From: Lutibacter litoralis
GTDB taxonomy: Bacteria > Bacteroidota > Bacteroidia > Flavobacteriales > Flavobacteriaceae
Assembly (NCBI RefSeq): GCF_014646675.1
Contig: NZ_BMNS01000001.1
Span: 153,766 to 217,765 of the forward strand
Reading direction: 5' to 3'
Length of the DNA: 64,000 nucleotides
Shown here: piece after piece, positions 41,785 through 48,967 of the stretch
How positions within the stretch are numbered: position 1 is the stretch's first letter
Layout of the letters: each line of letters begins with the position of its first letter
The notes under the pieces: model-generated
The model's database searches: none
Seen by the model: the letters and a program-made list of their open reading frames with translations, nothing else
Told to the model about the DNA's origin: nothing
Translations under genes and position numbers: made by a program

Positions 41785-42891
41785 TTAATTACTTTTTAAC
41801 ATAGCATATAAAACAAAAGAAGCTAACCAATGGGCTCCTGCATATTCGCCGGAGTCCATTTTTTTATAGCTATAGTTAAAATGTTTATTTGCTAACTGAA
41901 TCATTTTTTTATTATCTAATGCATTTCCAATTTCATATAAGCACCAAGCTCTACTAAAATTTAAACCATCTAAATGTGCTAATTTCCCATCTGACCTATC
42001 TGTAACTTCTGCAACTTCTAAATATGCTGCTGGATTATTTCGGAAACCTGGCAAAAAAGCATCTAACCAAACTGTATATTCTTTGTTTGGAAGTACTTTT
42101 AACATTAATGCAGCTTCTTGCAAACAAGGTGATAAAAAATCGAATCCTCCAGGCTCCCACGTTATCGGACATTCTTTGTCTGTTAAATAATATGCTGTTG
42201 CTTTTTCAATAATAATTGTTTCCAATTCAGGTGCGTATTTTTTTGCATAATCTAAGGCAAAAGACATTCCAAAAGCTGTATTTGGATGCTCTCCTACTCT
42301 AATTGGGTAATTTAATTTTGGAAGAAATTCAATATATTTTTTCTCAATTAAATCAACCAACGGTTTTAAATTGTCATTTAACTTAATCGCTTCTGGTGTG
42401 TTCCAATCTTGCAAGGTTTCCGAAACTTTCAACAACCAAGCCCAACCATAAGTGCGTTCAAAAGTTTTGTTATGAACATCGTCAAAATAAGCAACTTCTT
42501 TTAAAATGTTTTCTTTAGTTATATTGGCATTTAACTTTTTCCAAATAGCTTCTTTGTGTTCAAAGTTTGGCAATTCACGTAACACATTTAACAATGTCCA
42601 GTGTCCGTGCACCGAAGAATGCCAATCGAAACAGCCATAAAATGCTGGATGTAATTCTGAAGGTTCTTTTAAATAGGTCGCATCACCTAATACTTGACCT
42701 AATTTATTGGGATATTCCTGATCGATACATTCAAAAGCAAAATGATATAAATAATTAGCGCTTTTAAAATTTAAAACAGGTTTTGAATACATGGTTTCAT
42801 TTTGTGTTTTAGCGACTGTTTTTTCTTGAGAAATCTTCTTACAACTACAAGTAAAAATTATTATGAATACTATTATCACTATTTTTTTCAT
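41785..42891 (-). CDS. DUF2891 domain lipoprotein
   Basis: 368 residues. Signal ending IFTCSCKK, with Cys at residues 15 and 17, indicates lipid anchoring. The remainder matches what I know of DUF2891: FYGCFDWHSSVHGHWTLLNVLR near 82-103, YGWAWLLKVSETL near 163, RVGEHPNTAFGMSFALDYA near 208-226, and LDGLNFSRAWCLYEI near 305. The HxxxHGHW cluster and repeated Trp/His suggest an alpha-barrel hydrolase-like fold, but no reaction is known. It begins 2 bases after the M28 peptidase stop, so the two are one operon. Confidence 0.88.
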   Translation of the reverse strand: MKKIVIIVFIIIFTCSCKKISQEKTVAKTQNETMYSKPVLNFKSANYLYHFAFECIDQEYPNKLGQVLGDATYLKEPSELHPAFYGCFDWHSSVHGHWTLLNVLRELPNFEHKEAIWKKLNANITKENILKEVAYFDDVHNKTFERTYGWAWLLKVSETLQDWNTPEAIKLNDNLKPLVDLIEKKYIEFLPKLNYPIRVGEHPNTAFGMSFALDYAKKYAPELETIIIEKATAYYLTDKECPITWEPGGFDFLSPCLQEAALMLKVLPNKEYTVWLDAFLPGFRNNPAAYLEVAEVTDRSDGKLAHLDGLNFSRAWCLYEIGNALDNKKMIQLANKHFNYSYKKMDSGEYAGAHWLASFVLYAMLKSN

Positions 42892-42893
42892 TA

Positions 42894-45203
42894 CTAAATT
42901 TTTATGTTTGTTTTTATTACGGTAGCATCATTTAATACAAATGGCATAGCAAGCATCGTTTTAGATCGAGGTTGAATTTTAAAAAGTGGATTTGTAAATA
43001 AGTCGTATTTAGATTCTAAAATATCAATGTCTAACTGCTGGTTTGCCTCAACAACAAATTCTAAATCAATAATTTCACCTGCATCAGTTCTATAATAACT
43101 TAAAATTGATCCTGATTTAATTGACAAGACATTGTTTTTAGTAGCCTCCTTTTTTAAACGAATAGCATTCACTTTAAACTCTTTAAATTCAATTGGAGAT
43201 GCGGTTAACAATTCAATCTTATTCGCATTTCTGTTAGAATAAATACTTAAGCAAATGCTTCTATTTGAATTTATAATAGTGTCCGAAACTATTGTTATAG
43301 TTGGCCTTTCAAGTGGTACTATCTCAGTTTGTTTGTGTAATTTAATGGTTGTCTTGTACTTACTTGCGGTAGTGTGCACATCGTAACTTCCTTTTGTAGG
43401 GTTTTCACCTAAAAATTGCTTTGTAAAACTATCTGTGGCCGCATTATAACTTGCCCAATATGCTTTATTTATAGAAGTATCTAAAACATATAATATACTA
43501 TTTGGTTGTTTTCTCTCTTCTGAAAAACCTGAATTTATAGTTGCAGAAATCAACACCATACCTCCTGTCAATAAAAATAAAAAAGGTATTCTCTGTTCAT
43601 TTCTATAGTGTTTAAAAACAGGAATTAACAACCCAACTAATAATACTGTAAAAATTGTACTAATAATTAACATTTTTAAACCTAAACCAACAGGAAACAG
43701 TTTTACTAAAGGCGAAAAAATAATTAGAATAGGTATTACAGCAATTGAAAATAATACAACCTTATTTTCAGGCTTACTAAATAGTAAAATGCTTAGTATA
43801 AAAAGTAAAATTATAACTGGAATTATAAAAAAAGCGGCTCCCGGTAAATAAAGGGCAATTCCAACATTAATAAGTATCCAAATAAATAGTGGTGCAATTA
43901 CCAAATCTTGCGCAGTCCGTTTTTTAAAAAACCCCTTATAAAACCAAAAACAGATTGCCAGCGTTAAGGCAACAAAAGCCGCAATATAATAATATCCGTT
44001 GTAGGTAAACCCATGCAATATATCTGTATAATTTGGATGCATTTTTAGTAAAACCTTCCAACCATAAATTGCAAATAAGCTAGAAATTAAAAGCGACAAT
44101 ATAAATGGAATAAATCCTTTTAAAACTCCTACAAGAGTTAGTTTTTTATTCGAAAACCCAACAATTAGCAACACAAAAAATAACAATGCACAAATTAATG
44201 CCATTGGTAGTACCCAAGAAAAAGGATAAAATACCATTCCAAAATAAGGGAAATTAAAATATACAAAATCTTCCTCAGCTTTTAAATTAGATAAATCGGT
44301 ATTTGAAAAATAATTCAACATCGCTATTAGGTATGATGCTTGATGTTCAAACGTATTTATATCCATTCGCTCAACAGTATCTTGCGCAGTATGGTAATCG
44401 AAATGATCTCCAATAAACGCAAAATTGAAACCATCTATATTTCCATCTTCTCTAAAAACAGTTAAATCCGTATCGTTAGGTAACATTTTATAAACACTGT
44501 ACATTAAAGAGTTCGCAACTGGGTACGGAGTATTTGCCAGCTGAAAAGCTTCAATTAGTTGCTTATTTCCACCATTGGTTTCAACCAACATATAACTTGG
44601 CCCACCGCTACCACGTGCTTCAAAATTTAAAACTAGCCCTACATCTTTCGACCAAGGATGCTCATTTACAAAAGCATTTGCACCTAGCAATCCTAATTCT
44701 TCTGCGTCTGAGATACAAATAATAATATCATTTTTCGGTATGTTGTTTCCAGCTAAATAAGCACGAATTCCTTCCAAAATAATTACCACGCCACTACCTG
44801 CGTCACTAGCACCTAATGAAGAATGTGGGTTAGAATCGTAATGCGAAAGTAACAACAGTGCTTTTCCGTTTCCAGAACCTTTAATTCTTGCTAAAATATT
44901 TTTAGTATTTGCTGCTGCTCTCCATTTTTTATTTACGGCTACTTGTTCCTGAACTTCAACAGTTAATCCCAGTTTTTCAAATTCATTTACAAGGTAATTT
45001 CTAACTACCGTATGCTCTTCTGAACCTGTAAAATGTGGTTTTTTAGTTATTTCTTTTAAATGAACTAATGCCTTTTGTGTAGAAAATCCTGTTTGAGCGG
45101 TAGAATAATGTTTTTTTGAGGGCATTAATGAATAAAAACTGTAGTAAACAGCTGCTACAATAATTAAAACTGAAATTACTTGAGAGTACCTTTTTGAAAT
45201 CAT
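42894..45203 (-). CDS. M28 family membrane-bound zinc peptidase
   Basis: 769 residues. An N-terminal membrane segment (residues about 9-27) is followed by the M28 aminopeptidase domain at about 45-310. Zinc ligands are seen in LLLSHYDSNPHSSLGASDAGSG (H121, D123 and the following Asp), SDAEELGLLGA (catalytic Glu pair) and the later DHFDYHTAQDT His. About eight membrane segments fill 325-560 (for example LPMALICALLFFVLLIVGF), then a C-terminal periplasmic beta domain. This layout is that of the vacuolar/ER PFF1-like M28 proteins also common in Bacteroidota. It probably trims peptides in the periplasm. Confidence 0.9.
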   Translation of the reverse strand: MISKRYSQVISVLIIVAAVYYSFYSLMPSKKHYSTAQTGFSTQKALVHLKEITKKPHFTGSEEHTVVRNYLVNEFEKLGLTVEVQEQVAVNKKWRAAANTKNILARIKGSGNGKALLLLSHYDSNPHSSLGASDAGSGVVIILEGIRAYLAGNNIPKNDIIICISDAEELGLLGANAFVNEHPWSKDVGLVLNFEARGSGGPSYMLVETNGGNKQLIEAFQLANTPYPVANSLMYSVYKMLPNDTDLTVFREDGNIDGFNFAFIGDHFDYHTAQDTVERMDINTFEHQASYLIAMLNYFSNTDLSNLKAEEDFVYFNFPYFGMVFYPFSWVLPMALICALLFFVLLIVGFSNKKLTLVGVLKGFIPFILSLLISSLFAIYGWKVLLKMHPNYTDILHGFTYNGYYYIAAFVALTLAICFWFYKGFFKKRTAQDLVIAPLFIWILINVGIALYLPGAAFFIIPVIILLFILSILLFSKPENKVVLFSIAVIPILIIFSPLVKLFPVGLGLKMLIISTIFTVLLVGLLIPVFKHYRNEQRIPFLFLLTGGMVLISATINSGFSEERKQPNSILYVLDTSINKAYWASYNAATDSFTKQFLGENPTKGSYDVHTTASKYKTTIKLHKQTEIVPLERPTITIVSDTIINSNRSICLSIYSNRNANKIELLTASPIEFKEFKVNAIRLKKEATKNNVLSIKSGSILSYYRTDAGEIIDLEFVVEANQQLDIDILESKYDLFTNPLFKIQPRSKTMLAMPFVLNDATVIKTNIKI

Positions 45204-45346
45204 TTTTACAAAATTGAATTCCTAAAATTAATTTATTTTTTAGTCTAATTAAAATAAATTGTTAACGTTTCATTAAATGATTAAAAAAAGCAATAAATAA
45301 TACACTAATAATTATCTTTGAAAAATATAATTTTATAATCCTCAAT

Positions 45347-46762
45347 ATGAATAGAAGAAATTTTTTTAAAAACGGATCTCTTTTTGCACTTGGCTCATCG
45401 TTATTAAATCCTTTTGATCTAAGCGCAACAACTTTAGACCATGATTTAATAAATAAAAATAAAAAAGCCAAAAACATAATTATTCTTGTGAGTGATGGAA
45501 TGAGCACAGGAACTTTAAATATGGCCGATTTATACCTTTCAAGAAAAACTGGAAAAGGAAGTAACTGGCTTCAATTATATAAAAACAATAAAGTAAATAG
45601 AGCTTTAATGGATATGGCTTCTGCAAATTCTATTGTTACAGATTCTGCTGCCGCAAGTTCCTCTTGGGGAAGTGGTTTTAGAATAAAAAATGGAGGTCTA
45701 AATATTGGAACCAAAGGTGAGGAATACCTTCCAATTTGGCAAAAATTTAAAAAAGCTGGTAAAATGGCGGGGTGCGTAACTACTGTACCAATAACACACG
45801 CAACACCTGCAGGATTTTGCGTAAACAGCAAAAGTAGAAACGACCAAGAAGGTATTGCCGAAAAGTATTTAACTCAAAAATTTGATGTTATGATGGGTGC
45901 AGGAGAAAAATATTTCTCTGCCGATTATAGAAAAGATAAAATTGATATACTTCAAAAATTTAAAACCGAAGGCTATCAAGTAGTTAAGTCTAGAGATGAA
46001 ATGTTGAGAGCAACTAATGAAAAACCAATTCTGGGCGTTTTTCATACTGATGCATTGCCTTATAGTGCAGATAGAAATAACAGCAAGGAACTTACTAAAA
46101 AAATTCCAACGTTAGGCGAAATGACACAAAAAGCAATTGACTGCATGAAAAATAATGAGGAAGGATTTGTGTTACAAGTTGAAGCAGGAAAAGTAGATTG
46201 GGCTGCCCATGGTAATGATATTGCAGGTTTATTATACGATCAAGTTGCCCATGATGAAGCTGTTAAAGTTGCCATAGATTTTGCTGAAAAAGATGAAAAT
46301 ACACTGGTTATTATAACAACAGACCACGGAAACGCAAACCCTGGTGTTATTTATGGCAAACAGGCAAATCAACAATTTGATAGCATACAACAGTACAAGC
46401 ATACGAACGATTGGATTTTAAATGGTTTTGGAAAAGAAACTTCAATTTCTCAAATTAAACAAAGAATTGAATACGCTAACAATATTACTGTTACAACTAA
46501 TGAAGCCAATACGCTTTTAAAGTATTACACCAATTTAAATGCTGAAGATGGATTGTACAATCCAAAAAACTTACCATTTTATGAGTTGGCTAAAATTCAA
46601 AAACAACACAACTCAGTTGGATGGATAAGCATGAACCATTCTGCCGATTATGTTGAACTAGCAATGTTTGGACCGGGAAGTGATTTATTAAAACCAATGA
46701 TTAAAAATACCGACCTACATTATTTAATGTTAGAAGCTGCTGAAGTTGAAAATAATTATTAA
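45347..46762 (+). CDS. Alkaline phosphatase, Tat-exported
   Basis: 471 residues. The N-terminus MNRRNFFKNGSLFALGSS is a twin-arginine signal. The PhoA-type motifs are present: metal-binding Asp in IIILVSDGMSTGTL, nucleophile S100 in TDSAAASSSWGSG, metal site in EAGKVDWAAHGND, TTDHGNANPG, and the final His in MNHSADYVEL. It should hydrolyse phosphate monoesters in the periplasm after folding in the cytosol with its metals. Single gene, divergent from the M28 peptidase; no Pho box is recognised. Confidence 0.93.
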   Translation: MNRRNFFKNGSLFALGSSLLNPFDLSATTLDHDLINKNKKAKNIIILVSDGMSTGTLNMADLYLSRKTGKGSNWLQLYKNNKVNRALMDMASANSIVTDSAAASSSWGSGFRIKNGGLNIGTKGEEYLPIWQKFKKAGKMAGCVTTVPITHATPAGFCVNSKSRNDQEGIAEKYLTQKFDVMMGAGEKYFSADYRKDKIDILQKFKTEGYQVVKSRDEMLRATNEKPILGVFHTDALPYSADRNNSKELTKKIPTLGEMTQKAIDCMKNNEEGFVLQVEAGKVDWAAHGNDIAGLLYDQVAHDEAVKVAIDFAEKDENTLVIITTDHGNANPGVIYGKQANQQFDSIQQYKHTNDWILNGFGKETSISQIKQRIEYANNITVTTNEANTLLKYYTNLNAEDGLYNPKNLPFYELAKIQKQHNSVGWISMNHSADYVELAMFGPGSDLLKPMIKNTDLHYLMLEAAEVENNY

Positions 46763-47092
46763 TCATGTTAAGGCGATGAAGTTATTGAAATAAAATAAAA
46801 AACACGACTGCATAATCTCTTTTCTCAACATCATTGCGCTCGTAATAACATTTCAATCCAAATTGAGATTCCTGCATAGGCAGGAATCTCATGAATAATA
46901 CCTACAAGTTTATTTTAGTATTAAAGTTACAGATTGCTTCATTGCGCTCATAGTATCATTTCAATCAAAGTTGTCATTCCTGCGCAGGCAGGAATCTTAT
47001 GAATAATCTCTATAAGTTTGTCTTAGCTCCAAAGCAACAGATTACTTCATTGCGCCCTTAATAACGTTTCAAAGTATAACCCTAACTTAAAA
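46763..47092. repeat. 108-bp tandem repeat, two full copies and a partial third
   Basis: The unit begins TCATTGCGCTC at 46831, 46939 and 47047, an exact 108-base period. Each full copy carries ATTCCTGC...GCAGGAAT, a small palindrome (46869-46888 and 46977-46996). The two full copies have diverged by many point changes. No gene is visible in this gap. Confidence 0.85.
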
Positions 47093-47440
47093 CTATTCTT
47101 TCTTAATTAAAAGATAATAATCATTTTCTAAAGCAAGATATCCTTGGTTGTAAATATAATAATAAGTATTACCCGTTTTAGTAGTATATATTGAGGTGAA
47201 AAAATTAAAATCGAAATTACCGTCTAGCAATTTAGACCTCGTAACTTTTGTTTTTCCTGAAGTATTTAACTCACAAAGCAATCTATGATTTTTTCTAAGT
47301 CGGTTATTAATATTCCGTATTAAGTTTTTACTATCCTTATTAATTTTATTATTGTACGCATTTCTGCAATAATCCGAACAAAACTTTTTATCTATTCTTC
47401 CTTTAAGAGGTTCTCCACATTCTAAGCATTTTTTTTTCAT
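47093..47440 (-). CDS. Zinc-ribbon protein, 115 residues, function unknown
   Basis: The N-terminus carries a four-Cys metal site, CLECG...FCSDYC (C5, C8, C21, C25), followed by RNAYNNKINKD. This resembles DUF2116-type zinc ribbons often fused to or found in small Bacteroidota proteins. The middle is basic and helical (RNINNRLRKNHRLLCELN). The C-terminal half has Tyr-rich strands (TGNTYYYIYNQGYLALENDYYLL). Basic charge and zinc ribbon suggest nucleic-acid binding, but that is inference. It sits alone between two repeat blocks. Confidence 0.78.
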   Translation of the reverse strand: MKKKCLECGEPLKGRIDKKFCSDYCRNAYNNKINKDSKNLIRNINNRLRKNHRLLCELNTSGKTKVTRSKLLDGNFDFNFFTSIYTTKTGNTYYYIYNQGYLALENDYYLLIKKE

Positions 47441-48029
47441 CTTAATATAGGTTTATAGGTTTAATGATTGAAAAGGTGGCTGAGCAGAATTGAAGCCTAT
47501 TTCTTACTAAGTAAAGTTTTAATCATTTTCTCCATTTGTTTATACTGTTATTCTTATTTCATCCTTCATATCAATAATCTATAAGTTCTTTGTGTAAAAC
47601 TTTGTGAACTCCGTGGTTTTGTTTTTTCTCAAGCATACGGACTTCGGACTGCCTTCTCACATCAAGCTTCAAACTTCTCACTTCAAACTTCAAACTTCAA
47701 ACTTCTCACTTCTCACTTCTCACTGCAAACTTCTCACATCAAACTTCTCACTTTTCACTTCTAACTTCTCACTTCTCACTTCTCACTTCTCACTTCAAAC
47801 TTCTCACTGCAAACTTCTCACTTCTCACTTCAAACTTCTCACTGCAAACTTCTCACTTCTCACTTCAAACTTCTCACTTCCAAATATAACAAAAATTATC
47901 CGTTTACAAACGACTACAATCATTTACATACGAAAGTAATTACATACCAACCGAATAAAATTTGCAAGTTGTTACATATTTGCACCGTTGAATTGACCGA
48001 ATGATATTCAACTTATAAAAACTTATCTT
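47441..48029. other. Intergenic region between the Zn-ribbon gene and ssb
   Basis: 589 bases without a supported gene. 47470-47500 has a decayed GGCTGAGC...GAAGCC fragment. 47590-47625 reads CTTTGTG...ACTTTGTGAACTCCG, a repeat fragment common in this phylum. 47653-47883 is the heptanucleotide array. Before ssb, ACATATTTG (47975-47983) is one base off a -7 element. Confidence 0.6.
47653..47883. repeat. Heptanucleotide array, 33 exact-length copies (CTTCTCA/CTTCAAA)
   Basis: 231 bases parse without one insertion or deletion into 33 consecutive 7-mers. The variants are mainly CTTCTCA, CTTCAAA and CTGCAAA, with single CATCAAG, CATCAAA, CTTTTCA, CTTCTAA and CTTCCAA copies. A higher-order unit of five 7-mers (35 bases) repeats in the last third. 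It ends 146 bases before ssb. It is open in one frame only because 33 x 7 is a multiple of three; I do not call it a gene. Confidence 0.95.
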
Positions 48030-48365
48030 ATGAATACGTTAAGAAACAAAGTACAGTTAATTGGAAACTTAGGAAACAAACCAGAAATTATTACATTAGA
48101 ATCTGGAAAAAAATTAGCAAAGTTCTCAATTGCTACCAATGAAAATTACAAAAACGCACAAGGAGAAAAAGTTACCAATACCGAATGGCATAATTTAGTG
48201 GCTTGGGGTAAAACAGCAGAAATAGCTGAAAACTATTTAGAAAAAGGAAAAGAGATTGCTATTGAAGGAAAACTAACAACAAGAAGTTATGATGACAAAG
48301 ACGGCAATAAACGTTCTATTACAGAAGTAGTGGTAAGCGAGTTATTACTCTTAGGTACTAAATAA
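48030..48365 (+). CDS. ssb: Single-stranded DNA-binding protein, short form
   Basis: 111 residues with one OB fold: NKVQLIGNLGNKPEI, KKLAKFSIATNENYKNAQGE, NTEWHNLVAWGKTAEIAENYLEKGKEIAIEGKL (key parts EWHNLVAWGK, GKEIAIEGKL). It ends right after the OB fold with ELLLLGTK. The flexible Gly/Pro linker and acidic DDDIPF tip that recruit partners in housekeeping SSB are missing. The genome therefore probably has another, longer ssb, and this is an accessory form, perhaps for competence, mobile DNA or repair. A strong terminator follows. Confidence 0.93.
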   Translation: MNTLRNKVQLIGNLGNKPEIITLESGKKLAKFSIATNENYKNAQGEKVTNTEWHNLVAWGKTAEIAENYLEKGKEIAIEGKLTTRSYDDKDGNKRSITEVVVSELLLLGTK

Positions 48366-48414
48366 TAACTACTAATTTAATTATTTTAACCTGTACTAAA
48401 ATCAAAATTTTTAA

Positions 48415-48449
48415 AACCTTTCACAAACAAGTTTGTGAAAGGTTTTTTT
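48415..48449 (+). terminator. Intrinsic terminator after ssb
   Basis: AACCTTTCACAAAC pairs perfectly with GTTTGTGAAAGGTT around a 2-base AA centre and is followed by five Ts. The flanking A/T runs also allow use from the other strand. Confidence 0.92.
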
Positions 48450-48865
48450 GGTAACTAGCGTTTCATATACAACACTATTAAAAGTACACCTTACACCAAT
48501 AGTAATTTAGAAATACCATTCATAGAAAGTTATAGATTTTCAAAAACAACTATATTTATAAGGTAAAAAGGACCCCTTCAACCGTTTTTGGTTAAACATA
48601 CAACTATAAATCTGCAAAAAATAGGGTTAAAAAGTGCCATTTTATCACTTCTAAAGGCAAAACTCGCCTTTTAATAACAAAAAAAACTTTTAAAAAATGA
48701 ATATTTATCATTTTTAAGGCAATTCTTTATGTAAAAAATAAATTACCACCAAAAAAACGAATTAAACACCTCTTTTTAAACCATTGTACTCTAACACATT
48801 ATAGCTACATATAATAAATAAGATGTACATAAACCAAAAATTTAATAGTTTTAGCAAATCAATTA

Positions 48866-48895
48866 TTGCATAATAAAAAAAATTATGTAGTTTTG
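48866..48895 (+). promoter_or_regulatory. Perfect Bacteroidota promoter for the Ala-rich lipoprotein gene
   Basis: TTG (48866-48868), 19 bases, TAGTTTTG (48888-48895). Both elements and the spacer match the consensus exactly. The transcript would start near 48901 with a leader of about 68 bases. The best promoter match in the window. Confidence 0.7.
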
Positions 48896-48967
48896 TTAAC
48901 TAATTGTAATAACACAAGTTTATTAACCTATTTACATTTTAAAGAATATTAATTAAAAAGTTACAAA

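Larger units (their letters stand above)
48366..48967. other. Long intergenic region between ssb and the Ala-rich lipoprotein gene
   Basis: About 600 bases. It opens with the ssb terminator and closes with a perfect promoter. Between them, 48450-48860 holds no supported gene; short hairpins are possible (AAGGCAAAACTCGCCTT at 48653-48669). A small RNA or regulatory region is possible, but nothing proves it. Confidence 0.5.

Noticed and set aside
45262-45507. An 81-codon minus-strand frame with a hydrophobic look near the alkaline phosphatase start
   Set aside because: It is antisense to the Tat signal region; hydrophobicity follows from AT-rich antisense sequence.
46831-47060. Direct repeats that could suggest a CRISPR array
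   Set aside because: The whole 108-base unit repeats, with no constant-repeat/variable-spacer pattern and no cas genes.
47604-47939. A 111-codon open frame across the heptanucleotide array
   Set aside because: The translation is only the repeat read as [13 protein letters not shown]-type low complexity. The frame is open because the heptamers contain no stop in that reading; there is no recognisable protein or promoter.
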